Part shown: positions 55,251-63,347 of the stretch, piece after piece
Position numbering within the stretch: the stretch's first letter is position 1
Layout of the letters: the number at the start of each line of letters is the position of its first letter
NCBI GenBank assembly: GCA_001899005.1
Contig: MKUW01000019.1
Coordinates: forward strand, 237,212-301,211
DNA from: Chloroflexi bacterium 44-23
GTDB taxonomy: Bacteria; Chloroflexota; Anaerolineae; Anaerolineales; Anaerolineaceae
Direction of reading: 5' to 3'
DNA: 64,000 nucleotides
Notes under the pieces: model-generated
Database searches by the model: none
Told to the model about the DNA's origin: nothing
What the model saw: the letters and a program-made list of their open reading frames with translations, nothing else
Made by a program: the position numbers and the translations under genes

Positions 55251-55316
55251 AAAAGTTCTCCTGCTTATGTACTCATACCATATACGCAGGCGACGCCGAA
55301 AAAGTTGCAATTTTAC

Positions 55317-56351
55317 TTACCAACGGGCGTGGTGTTCTTCTGCAAATCCATTCAGGTTGGTGATCTGAATTGTTTCACCCTCGCCGGTGATGAATGTGCC
55401 GTTATAGCTGCCGAACATTTGGTGAACTTCGGATAACAGCAATTTTGCATCCGTGCGGGCTACGCGTTCATAGAAAGGTGTAAAAGACAATAACAAGCGA
55501 CTGTCAGGAGATTGCATGGTCCAGGGTTCCATGAATTTGTTTGAATTATACTGGAAATCGACCTGACTTAATTTATGTATTTTCCCGTTTAAGATGACGG
55601 TGTTCTCAGTCGCCTGACTTGTATCACCAAACCCGTACCCGAGATTCAGGCCAATGGTTTGACCATCCTCCAAGAAGCCGGAAGCAGACGCCCAAACCCA
55701 GAATGAATCATATGCCCAAACGCCACGTCCCCAATCCAGATTGCCCAGGCCGGATTGCGGGTCAAGCATATGTTTTGTACCCAGGTATTCCACCCAGCCG
55801 TTGGCTGGCATGCAGTTAATTTTACGATTGAAGTAGAAGCGCTTTTTTTCAATTGGAATGACCAGATTCATTGATTCGTGTTGATCGGGTTCTTGCAGGG
55901 TGAATTCAGCCTTCAAATCCTGCCCGTTCTCAAAATCTTTCCAGTGAATATTGAAGATTCTTTGCTCGTTTTCTTTCTTAAATGAAAGTGCTACCTTTTT
56001 GTTTTTAAAGCGGGTTTCTCCGGAAGTACTGTTACGGGGAAGATAGACTCCCATAGCAAAAGGAACAGCGATGGTTTCCTCATGATGCCGCTTTTTTTCA
56101 AAATCAACCACATAAGCAAAAATCATTCCCAGATAACCAATATCTGATACTGTGAAAGAAAAATAATGGCTGGGTGTGGTAAGACCGTAATAATCCCAGC
56201 GTTTCATGCGCATTGGTTGAAAGAACTTAAGCGGATAAAAGCTTGCTCTTTCCAAATTGCAATCAAGCAGCGGCTGAGGTGACCAACCAACTTGTGTTAA
56301 TGATCCATCCGGCAACAGAAGGGGGGAGGGTTTTGTAATCTGTGTTTGCAT
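55317..56351 (-). CDS. DUF2804 family protein
   Basis: A 344-residue cytoplasmic protein of the DUF2804 family. Family hallmarks are RMKRWDYYGLTTPSHYFSF (residues ~47-65), SDIGYLGMIFAYVVDF, and LDWGRGVWAYDSFWVWASASG. The last resembles a lipocalin-like beta-barrel, reminiscent of AttH/hydroxyneurosporene synthase-like proteins. Function is unknown. It lies 66 nt upstream of the head-GIN gene on the same strand; co-transcription is possible. Confidence 0.85.
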   Translation of the reverse strand: MQTQITKPSPLLLPDGSLTQVGWSPQPLLDCNLERASFYPLKFFQPMRMKRWDYYGLTTPSHYFSFTVSDIGYLGMIFAYVVDFEKKRHHEETIAVPFAMGVYLPRNSTSGETRFKNKKVALSFKKENEQRIFNIHWKDFENGQDLKAEFTLQEPDQHESMNLVIPIEKKRFYFNRKINCMPANGWVEYLGTKHMLDPQSGLGNLDWGRGVWAYDSFWVWASASGFLEDGQTIGLNLGYGFGDTSQATENTVILNGKIHKLSQVDFQYNSNKFMEPWTMQSPDSRLLLSFTPFYERVARTDAKLLLSEVHQMFGSYNGTFITGEGETIQITNLNGFAEEHHARW

Positions 56352-56408
56352 GATTTGGTTCCTCGGCAGGTCGTCAAAAATGTGAAATACTGCTTCTTAA
56401 TCAACTGG

Positions 56409-56855
56409 CTATTTGAAAAATCCAATAGGGATAATTTTATCCTTACCATTCAGTTTGTACTCGATGGCTGTGGTGGTTTGCCAACCTTCCGGGACGGTTA
56501 TCAGCAAGGTCTCTCCACGCGAGCAGTTACAGATGCACCCTTCCTTAAAAACAAAAACACTTGCTTTACCCTTCTGGTCAGTTTGTGCTCTTTTTGTTCC
56601 CATTTTGATCTCAATGTTTGGTAGAGGGCGTTCACCATCGTTGAAAATACCATCTCGATTTTCATCAAAGAATGCAATCACGCTGGCTTTGGCGACACCA
56701 TCAACGGTCACCCAGGGGGGAGGATAACAAGGCAGGATGTTGCTAAAGTATAAAATACCAGAAAAATAAATTATGGCGGCAAACATGGCAATTAGCGTAA
56801 TGACAATAAGAATTACAGGTAATTTTTTGCGTATTGATTTTTTTGTCGAACTCAA
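56409..56855 (-). CDS. Membrane-anchored SdrD B-like domain protein
   Basis: A 148-residue protein with an N-terminal membrane anchor (~13-37) and an exported domain resembling the B-repeats of Sdr surface proteins (VIAFFDENRDGIFNDGERPLPN, residues ~60-80, with a calcium-binding-like DENRDG loop). A cysteine cluster (EGCICNCSRG) is unusual and may form a disulfide or metal site. The function is probably structural on the cell surface. The gene is 57 nt upstream of the DUF2804 gene on the same strand. Confidence 0.65.
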   Translation of the reverse strand: MSSTKKSIRKKLPVILIVITLIAMFAAIIYFSGILYFSNILPCYPPPWVTVDGVAKASVIAFFDENRDGIFNDGERPLPNIEIKMGTKRAQTDQKGKASVFVFKEGCICNCSRGETLLITVPEGWQTTTAIEYKLNGKDKIIPIGFFK

Positions 56856-56996
56856 ATTTTCCTCCGCGTTCTAATCTAAATTATAAATGCAATTGGTTTC
56901 TTTTTAAAAATTAGGGGCAGCATGTTTTTATTGAAAAGAAACTGAAATTGGAATTTATATTGTTTTCAGGCTATTTTCTTGTTAGAATAATCCACT

Positions 56997-58112
56997 ATGA
57001 ATATCCACAAGCTCCTTCCGGCAGCGTTCAAGTGGTTTTTGATCAGTGTTTTTCTGCTGGTAGTTTTAGGAGCGTGTGGAAACAATGCGCGAAGCCAACC
57101 TGAGGGCACACCACGGCCAACCACGCCCGCTGCTTTAAGAAAAATATCACCACCACCTTATTTTCCTAAAGAATCAGCGAATTCCGAAATTACTGATAAT
57201 ATCCAGGGCGGCATCTACACCCACCCCAGCGGGGCGTTTTCATTTAAATATCCAACCGGATGGTTGGAAGATACCAGTGAATACGGGTCGGTCTTTATCA
57301 GTGAACCGGATGGGGAAGGCGTGCTTTATATAACAGCCACGGATACAGGTCGCCCGTTGAATGGCAGCCAGTTCGAGATTTTTGTTCAGGCCAGGGAGGA
57401 TAATTTTTTTGCCAAATTTGAGGGTTATACCCAGAGCGCATTTGAAGTTGATCCTCTGACGCGTAGAGCGCTTACCTTGAAATCAGTCTTGTTCAGGGAT
57501 TTGCCCGAAACAGTCAAGTCATACTATTTTCTGGAGCAACAGGTAGTCTACGCAATTGATATGTGGTGGGAGTCAGATAAAAGTGCAGACTATGAAATAA
57601 TTTATAATGAAGTTCTTGAGAGTTTTACCTCTGAGCCTGGCAAGGTGCCAGGTGAACTTTATTACAATTTTGTGATCACATTCTATGACTCTCTGAATGC
57701 TTTTTCATTCACGGCACCAGTCTGCTGGCAATATGACAGCCGGGTTGAGGACGGAATCATTATCGATAGCTTTTCTGCGCCAGACGAAGGTGCTTACCTG
57801 GAACACATCATGTTTTCGATGCCTGAAAGGCTGACAGAATCTGAAGTAGAGCAAAAGATATTCCAGGCCGCTTTTGGGTCATTTTTGATTGAGCCTAAGT
57901 GGGTTGAAGTTGAATCACGAAATGTAGACGAAAACGGCTGGGTGTCGATTCAATGGAAAGATGATGGCAGCGGCTGGAAGAAAGAAAGCAAATATTGCAT
58001 TCAAGGAGCGAAAGTCTTGGCCCTGAATGGGGTGATACGCAGTGGAGATGAAAATATCTTTCAGTCCACCATTGATTACGCCTTTGATGAGTATTCGATA
58101 CCGGGTAAATAA
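56997..58112 (+). CDS. Exported lipoprotein of unknown function
   Basis: A 371-residue lipoprotein: signal peptide with lipobox LGAC (cysteine near residue 27) and a Pro/Thr-rich linker. Then come two PsbP-like or similar alpha/beta domains, each starting with a HPSGAFSFKYPTGW- or SLNAFSFTAPVCW-type strand, which suggests an internal duplication. No catalytic motif is seen. It is probably attached to the outer face of the membrane. It is divergent from the SdrD B-like gene. Confidence 0.75.
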   Translation: MNIHKLLPAAFKWFLISVFLLVVLGACGNNARSQPEGTPRPTTPAALRKISPPPYFPKESANSEITDNIQGGIYTHPSGAFSFKYPTGWLEDTSEYGSVFISEPDGEGVLYITATDTGRPLNGSQFEIFVQAREDNFFAKFEGYTQSAFEVDPLTRRALTLKSVLFRDLPETVKSYYFLEQQVVYAIDMWWESDKSADYEIIYNEVLESFTSEPGKVPGELYYNFVITFYDSLNAFSFTAPVCWQYDSRVEDGIIIDSFSAPDEGAYLEHIMFSMPERLTESEVEQKIFQAAFGSFLIEPKWVEVESRNVDENGWVSIQWKDDGSGWKKESKYCIQGAKVLALNGVIRSGDENIFQSTIDYAFDEYSIPGK

Positions 58113-58210
58113 TTAATTGATCAAATAAAAGACAGTGCCCAGTTCTGACCGAATGGGATGTCTTACTTTTTTCAAATCCGACTAAACCCCCCATCAAGCA
58201 CACAGAAATA

Positions 58211-58239
58211 TTGACGATCTTCACGCTGTAGGGTATCCT
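58211..58239 (+). promoter_or_regulatory. Promoter of the SRP RNA gene
   Basis: TTGACG (58211-58216), 17-nt spacer, TATCCT (58234-58239). Transcription would start about 58246, exactly at the 5' end of the RNA stem. Confidence 0.75.
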
Positions 58240-58246
58240 TTAGGCG

Positions 58247-58350
58247 TCCGAGTGGGGCCGGCGCGGCGGAAACCTTCGAACCCCGTCAGGTCTGAGAAGA
58301 AGCAGCGGTAAGGAGTAAATTCTGGGTGCCGCCGGGAACCCTACTCGGAT
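58247..58350 (+). ncRNA. ffs: Small signal recognition particle RNA (4.5S-like)
   Basis: A ~104-nt RNA that forms one long hairpin. The ends pair (TCCGAGT with ACTCGGA), the mid stem pairs (GGCGG with CCGCC), and the apical part carries the conserved SRP helix 8: GTCAGGTC ... GAAGCAGCGGTAAGG around 58285-58313. This is the Ffh-binding site of bacterial SRP RNA, used in co-translational membrane targeting. The apical loop reads TGAGAA, replacing the usual GGAA-type tetraloop context. A short T-run follows the stem (ATATTTTTA). It has its own promoter upstream. Confidence 0.88.
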
Positions 58351-58396
58351 ATTTTTATGAATTTGCGAACACGCTTGAGCGTAAGAATCAAGGATA

Positions 58397-59287
58397 ATGG
58401 CAGAAAAACCCCCGGTATGTAACTATGAAGGCTCAGATTACCAGACCTCTTTTTGGGATCAGGGCGGAAGAGCATATGAAGATGCAGTTGAACAAGTAGC
58501 CTTAAAGCGCCTATTGCCAACCGGAGGGCGTTTGATGCTTGAATTGGGAGCAGGAGCAGGGCGTAATACAGTGCGATACCAGGGTTTTAAGCGTATTGTT
58601 TTATTGGATTATTCACGCACCCAATTGCTGCAGGCACAAGAAAGACTTGGTAAATCTGAACGTTATATGTACGTGGCTGCTGATGCCTATCGCCTGCCGT
58701 TTCAGAACGGCCTGTTTGATGCTGCCACCATGATTCGCACACTGCATCACATGGCCTTACCTTCTATGGCCTTACGCCAGGTGCGTAATGTTCTGATGGA
58801 AGGGAGCACCTTCATCCTTGAATATGCCAACAAGCAAAATCTAAAGGCGATATTCCGTTATATTTTCCGCCGACAAACCTGGAGTCCTTTTTCACACGAT
58901 CCAATTGAATTCGCAGCCTTGAATTTTGACTTTCATCCGACCGCTGTTCGGGATTGGCTGGTTCAAAACCAATTTGCAATCGAAAGGCAATTGACTGTAT
59001 CCCATTTTCGCATGCAGTTCTTTAAACGCTTCTTCCCTTTAAAACTTTTGGTGACCATGGATAGTCTGGCCCAATTGACCGGTAATGCCTGGCAGTTAAG
59101 TCCCAGTGTATTCGTCAAAAATCGGGCAGTGGGGAGTTGCACGGCCGGTGAACATGGGTTGTTTTTCAAATGTCCAGCCTGTGAAACCGGATTGCGTGAT
59201 GATGGAAATTCCTCGCAAGTTGTTTGTTCGAATTGCGGGAGCGTATTTGAACATGTCGATGGCATCTACGATTTTCGCTTGAAATAA
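58397..59287 (+). CDS. Class I SAM methyltransferase with C-terminal zinc (Trm112-like) domain
   Basis: A 296-residue methyltransferase. SAM-binding motif I is LELGAGAGRNT (~48-58), the motif II region is YVAADAYRLPF, and motif IV is AATMIRTLHHM. The C-terminal ~45 residues hold two CxxC pairs (KCPACE and CSNCGS), like the Trm112 zinc fold that activates some methyltransferases; here it is fused. Substrate unknown. Start ATG 58397 lies 47 nt after the SRP RNA end. Confidence 0.82.
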   Translation: MAEKPPVCNYEGSDYQTSFWDQGGRAYEDAVEQVALKRLLPTGGRLMLELGAGAGRNTVRYQGFKRIVLLDYSRTQLLQAQERLGKSERYMYVAADAYRLPFQNGLFDAATMIRTLHHMALPSMALRQVRNVLMEGSTFILEYANKQNLKAIFRYIFRRQTWSPFSHDPIEFAALNFDFHPTAVRDWLVQNQFAIERQLTVSHFRMQFFKRFFPLKLLVTMDSLAQLTGNAWQLSPSVFVKNRAVGSCTAGEHGLFFKCPACETGLRDDGNSSQVVCSNCGSVFEHVDGIYDFRLK

Positions 59288-59401
59288 GGCATCAAAAATC
59301 CATTACCTGTTAAGAAGCGGGGGATTTGTGGTGGAGGTGGGGTGATTTCACTTCAGTCAGCGAAATCGTTTGTTAGAAATAGATTGTTTTTGATAAGGAC
59401 G

Positions 59402-59455
59402 AAGGAGCGGATGTTAGGCTCCATCCGCCTAATACAAGTAATCTATCCGCTCCTT
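59402..59455. terminator. Compound inverted repeat, probable bidirectional terminator
   Basis: An 11-bp outer stem (AAGGAGCGGAT at 59402-59412 and its complement at 59445-59455) encloses a 6-bp inner stem (TTAGGC at 59414-59419, GCCTAA at 59427-59432). It lies between two converging methyltransferase genes. Confidence 0.6.
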
Positions 59456-59558
59456 AGCCCCTACTCATTCTGTTGAACATTTGACCCGTTATTGTTTTGG
59501 TTTCTGAATGATCAGGATATGGTAAGAAATTTTATGTGGTCTGCAATGACATACCCAT

Positions 59559-60293
59559 TTATATTTTCTCTACCACCCAGAAATGCGACAGCCCAAAAAT
59601 TCGCAGAGGTGTTTTTTCGAGAGCCTGCAAAATGCTGCGTAAAAGCTGTCCCAAACGTGGCCAACGTGCGATGATATTGTCATAAGCTCCAAAAATAATG
59701 GTGCGCTCGATAAAGCTGACAGGCAATCCGCTGAAGCGTTTCTGCAGATCACGGCGGGTATAAACATTAACATGCGGTGCCAGTTGATCGCGCCAGATCC
59801 TGGGAAGGTAATTCACCAGAGGAATATTTCCAAAACGATATTTGCCTTTCCAATAGATGCCATGCGTTTCATAGGGGTAACCGCGGTTGGGACAAAAAAT
59901 CAGCATACGACCGCCTGGCTTGAGCGTCCGTACCATTTCGCGGACAGCAGCGAAATCGTCATCCACGTGCTCGAGCACCTCATTGCTTAAGATCAAATCA
60001 AAAGTATTGCCGGAAAAAGGCAGATGTTCGCCGACTCCGCAAACAACATCGCGGACGTGTTGATGAGTCTGGCGGGTGCGCTCAAGTTCAATATCCAACC
60101 CGATTGCCTGTTGGGCCGATACGGCCAGCCGTGCCAGATAGGCACCCAGTCCGACCCCGTTTTCAAATACGACACCCTGCAGGCGATCAGCGGCCGCCGC
60201 TTCAATCAGCTTCAAGCGCCGTTCCTGCCCGGCACGCCAGACATAAGATGGTTCTCCCCGTAATGCAGCTTTATCGGAATGGGATGCGGTCAT
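59559..60293 (-). CDS. Class I SAM methyltransferase
   Basis: A 244-residue methyltransferase of the Methyltransf_11/UbiE-like fold. Motif I is ENGVGLGAYLAR (~44), the acidic residue after strand 2 is in GLDIE, and LSNEVLEHVDDDF is motif IV. A Pro-rich C-terminal part (YPYETHGIYWKGKYRFGNIPL, ~145-165) resembles methyltransferases acting on surface polysaccharide or lipid precursors. Substrate unknown. It lies 39 nt after ubiE on the same strand. Confidence 0.85.
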   Translation of the reverse strand: MTASHSDKAALRGEPSYVWRAGQERRLKLIEAAAADRLQGVVFENGVGLGAYLARLAVSAQQAIGLDIELERTRQTHQHVRDVVCGVGEHLPFSGNTFDLILSNEVLEHVDDDFAAVREMVRTLKPGGRMLIFCPNRGYPYETHGIYWKGKYRFGNIPLVNYLPRIWRDQLAPHVNVYTRRDLQKRFSGLPVSFIERTIIFGAYDNIIARWPRLGQLLRSILQALEKTPLRIFGLSHFWVVEKI

Positions 60294-60332
60294 GCGTTTA
60301 TTTTACCTTGAGTTGAACCAATGACCTGGCGC

Positions 60333-61043
60333 TTACTGGGTTATTGGCTTCACAGCCCAATGGATTGCGACTGTTTTGAACATTTTGCGCTCAAAGCCAA
60401 TCGAGGTAAAGCCATTGCTCTGCAAGCGGGCAGCAATCTCTTCCGCTGAATAAAATTGGTCAGTGGAAGAGGGCAGATAGTTATATGCCTCGCGATCACC
60501 TGTCAGCAAGCGCCCAAGCAAGGGAATTATAAAATGAGTGTAAAAACTGATCAATGGCCTGAGGATTGATTTTCCCAGTTGAGTCGTATCCAACGAAACG
60601 AAGATGCCCCCTGGTTTAAGCACGCGCAATTGCTCCTGCAATGAGCGATCCAGGTCGACCACATTGCGAAGTAAGAACCCCGATGTGACAGCATCACAGC
60701 TGGAGGAGGAGAAGGGGATTTCGAGGGCATCAGCAGCAAAGAACTTGAGGGGTGTGCTTGTTTTTTTTTGCCCAATTTGCAACATGGCCAATGAAAAATC
60801 GGATGCATAGATATATGCCTGCGGATATTGCTTGCGGGCTTCGAAGGCCATATCTCCGGTTCCGGTAGCCAGATCCAGCAAAATTCCGCTGGGTGGTAAT
60901 TGTGCCTTGCGAACAACAATTTTGCGCAATCGGATATCCATGCCGGCTGTCATTACCCGATTCATTAAATCATAACGCGCAGCAATACGCCCAAACATGC
61001 GCTGCACATTTTTTGAGCGCTCTTTAAGTTTTAGGTTGGTCAT
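60333..61043 (-). CDS. ubiE: Demethylmenaquinone methyltransferase
   Basis: A 236-residue UbiE/MenG methyltransferase, which adds the last methyl group in menaquinone synthesis. The signature YDLMNRVMTAGMDIRLRK is at residues ~24-41, motif I is LDLATGTGDMAFEA, and VTSGFLLRNVVDL matches the family's second signature, with a small change from GFGxRN. The product would supply the quinone that the cytochrome b and NapC-like proteins use. Its ATG lies inside the end of the histidine kinase gene (20-nt overlap), so kinase and methyltransferase are coupled. Confidence 0.9.
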   Translation of the reverse strand: MTNLKLKERSKNVQRMFGRIAARYDLMNRVMTAGMDIRLRKIVVRKAQLPPSGILLDLATGTGDMAFEARKQYPQAYIYASDFSLAMLQIGQKKTSTPLKFFAADALEIPFSSSSCDAVTSGFLLRNVVDLDRSLQEQLRVLKPGGIFVSLDTTQLGKSILRPLISFYTHFIIPLLGRLLTGDREAYNYLPSSTDQFYSAEEIAARLQSNGFTSIGFERKMFKTVAIHWAVKPITQ

Positions 61044-62724
61044 TGTTCTCGTATGGTACCCATGCCAATACTGTGGTGCCTACGCCAGGTTCGGCGGTAA
61101 ACTCCACATCTCCACCCACATTGCGGGCACGTGTCTGCATATTGGCCAGCCCATGGCCGATGGATAGTTTTTGAGCTTCAATATCATAACCGCGGCCATC
61201 ATCGCTTACTTCCAAAAGGGCACGTTGGGGCGTCTTCCATAAAGTTACTTGGACACTGCGAGCACGGGCATGCTTGGCGATATTTGCGAGTGCTTCCTGA
61301 CAAATGTGGAATAAAGCCAATGCATTGGCTTCTTCCAGATGAGGAAAATCTTCCAGCGGACCCTGCAAGTTAATATCCAGAAGCGTATTAACTCGCAGTT
61401 CATTGGTCAGACGTTGGATGCCCTTCATCAGGCTTTCATCGTGCAGCTGGCGTGGGCGTAAGTCCAGGATGTAGGAACGTATATCGCGAATCGCGCTGTT
61501 CAGGTCAGCAATGGAATGTTCAATGCGCTGGCGCGCTGCTCCTTTGTCCTCATCCAACAGGAGACGTGCATGCTCCAACGTCAACCCAACCGCATAAATG
61601 GATTGAATGATCCCATCGTGCAAGTCCATTCCTATTCTTTCGCGCTCTTCCAGAATAGCCAGGCGCCGCCCTTGCAGGTTAAGCTGCATATTTTCTATGG
61701 CAGTTCCCACCCATGAGCTGATGGCTGCCAGAAACTGCATTTCCAAATCATCCAAAGGCTGCGGATGGCTGGTGCCGACACAAAGCACTCCCAGGGTACC
61801 CTGGCGTCCCAGTAAGGGTAAAATAGCGATTTGGCGGAACTGTTGTGCGGCAATTTCTTCATTTAACTCGCAACCAGTATCCTCGCAGGGCAAATCCAAT
61901 AAACGAGGCATGCCATCTTTAGCGGTTAAGCCTAAATATCCTTCGCCCAATTTAAAATTGTCTGTTCGCCAGATGCGGGTAGCAACCTCTCCACGGTGCA
62001 GAGCCAGTTTCAGGTTCTTGCGATCTTCTTGCATAAGATAAAATTCACCAACTTCCAACTGCAGATAATCCATAAGTTGATCGAGAGCTTTTTCCAAAAC
62101 CTCATTCAAATCAGACGAAGTAGCCATGGTTGAAGCCAACTCGTTCAGTAAGGCCAGGTTCTCATTGCGGCGGGTGATCACTTTTTCATTTTGTTCCAAC
62201 CCGTGATACATGCGTGCATTTGAGATGGCAACAGCCGCATAGGCCGCCATCATTTCAATTAGAATTTGGTCATCGCTGCTGAAAGGGCTCCCGTCCAGTT
62301 TGTCACTCAAGTAAATCTGACCCAGATTGCGCTCTCCCAAGTAGATAGGCACTCCCAGGAATGAAGTCATCTTTGGATGATGTTTGGGAAACCCGCTGCT
62401 GCGCGGATCATCATGCATGTTGACCAGACGGATACTTTCCTTGCTGTGCATCAAGGCGCCAATCAGTCCAAGCCCGACCGGCGGATGCTCCAATTTGGCG
62501 ATTTCTTGCGGGGTCATGCCAATCGGGATAAACTTTTCAAGCTTGCCATCTTCATCATTAACACCCAGAGCGGCATACCGTGCTCCGGCTTGCTCCCAGG
62601 CGATCACAGCAATGCGCTCGAGCAAAGACTCGAGTGACGTGTTTTGTACCAGTTCAATGCTGGCACGATGCAGCGCGATCAAACGATCTTCTAATTGTTC
62701 ACATGTGTCTACTTGTAAACCCAT
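61024..62724 (-). CDS. GAF-domain sensor histidine kinase (NarX/LiaS type)
   Basis: A ~566-residue cytoplasmic kinase. Two GAF domains occupy ~20-170 and ~195-345. They are followed by a HisKA_3 dimerisation domain with phospho-acceptor His ~369 in ERERIGMDLHDGI, and a HATPase domain (DDGRGYD, GHGLANMQTRA, GVGTTV). The second GAF contains a cysteine pair (PCEDTGCEL) that might hold a redox or Fe-S cofactor. No membrane segment. Partner regulators of the LuxR/NarL class are absent here. ATG 62724 follows AAAGGTGG at long spacing; an in-frame ATG 62754 has no such site. Confidence 0.9.
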   Translation of the reverse strand: MGLQVDTCEQLEDRLIALHRASIELVQNTSLESLLERIAVIAWEQAGARYAALGVNDEDGKLEKFIPIGMTPQEIAKLEHPPVGLGLIGALMHSKESIRLVNMHDDPRSSGFPKHHPKMTSFLGVPIYLGERNLGQIYLSDKLDGSPFSSDDQILIEMMAAYAAVAISNARMYHGLEQNEKVITRRNENLALLNELASTMATSSDLNEVLEKALDQLMDYLQLEVGEFYLMQEDRKNLKLALHRGEVATRIWRTDNFKLGEGYLGLTAKDGMPRLLDLPCEDTGCELNEEIAAQQFRQIAILPLLGRQGTLGVLCVGTSHPQPLDDLEMQFLAAISSWVGTAIENMQLNLQGRRLAILEERERIGMDLHDGIIQSIYAVGLTLEHARLLLDEDKGAARQRIEHSIADLNSAIRDIRSYILDLRPRQLHDESLMKGIQRLTNELRVNTLLDINLQGPLEDFPHLEEANALALFHICQEALANIAKHARARSVQVTLWKTPQRALLEVSDDGRGYDIEAQKLSIGHGLANMQTRARNVGGDVEFTAEPGVGTTVLAWVPYENNDQPKT

Positions 62725-62770
62725 AGCGTTTGTATACCACCTTTTACGTATCATTTCAAAAATTTGGGGC

Positions 62771-62812
62771 GGAGTGTTTTTAGGCGGGCGATCGCCCGCC
62801 TAAAAACACTCC
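62771..62812. repeat. Perfect 42-nt palindrome
   Basis: Two 21-bp arms meet without a loop. The left arm starts GGAGTGTTTTTAGGCGGGCG and the core is GCGATCGC at 62788-62795. It lies just upstream of the histidine kinase start, in the leader of that gene. No plus-strand gene precedes it, so a terminator role is not obvious. Confidence 0.85.
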
Positions 62813-63223
62813 CCAACCCCTATTTATTGATAAGATACCCTTTTACCTCCTTTAATTTTACCCGAAAAAATGTAGAGCGACTATATGATGAAGAGGTGCT
62901 AGGGAAAAAGTTTTTTGTTGGTTGGTTGATTAGGTAATTTGTTGACTAGCGTCATTGTAGATTAGACAAATAAAAAGGTTCTTCATTTGAGTGCTTAACA
63001 AGTGCTTTCTACGGTAGCTATAGCTGGAATCACGAATATTGTTTTAAATCTGATCTGGCCAATCTCTTAAGGGATTAGGATCTATTTGTCGTGATTGTTG
63101 GGCACTCAGCAATTGTTGTATATGGCTAGTAGTAATAATTTCCTATCTTCTATCAGGCCAGATGGACTTGCCCAACCTACATTCAATTCGCCAATCAACT
63201 AATAATTAATTTAACACCCAACA
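62813..63223. other. Non-coding region upstream of the ABC-F gene
   Basis: About 410 nt without a supported gene. It contains a minus-strand AAAGGAGGT (62845-62853) with no start codon at usable distance. It also has a GTTGGTTGGTTGATTAG segment (62917-62933) nearly complementary to the downstream tandem repeat. It probably contains promoters for both flanking genes. Confidence 0.45.
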
Positions 63224-63313
63224 AATCAACAAACAACTAATCAACAAACAACTAATCAACAAACAACTAATCAACAAACAACCAATCAACAAACAACTAA
63301 CCAACAAACCCCC
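63224..63313 (+). repeat. 15-nt tandem repeat, six units
   Basis: The unit AATCAACAAACAACT is repeated from 63224. Units 1-3 and 5 are identical, unit 4 has one change, and unit 6 is degenerate. It is T-poor and rich in A and C, ends ~35 nt before the ABC-F start codon, and so lies in the promoter/leader. Confidence 0.85.
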
Positions 63314-63347
63314 ACATGGTATACTTTGCGCGGGTAAACAGGCAGGT

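Noticed and set aside
62845..62853. Strong minus-strand Shine-Dalgarno-like AAAGGAGGT as evidence for a small gene
   Set aside because: No ATG, GTG or TTG follows at usable distance.
63224..63313. Possible CRISPR array
   Set aside because: The 15-nt units are directly adjacent, without spacers, and no cas genes are present; it is a simple tandem repeat.
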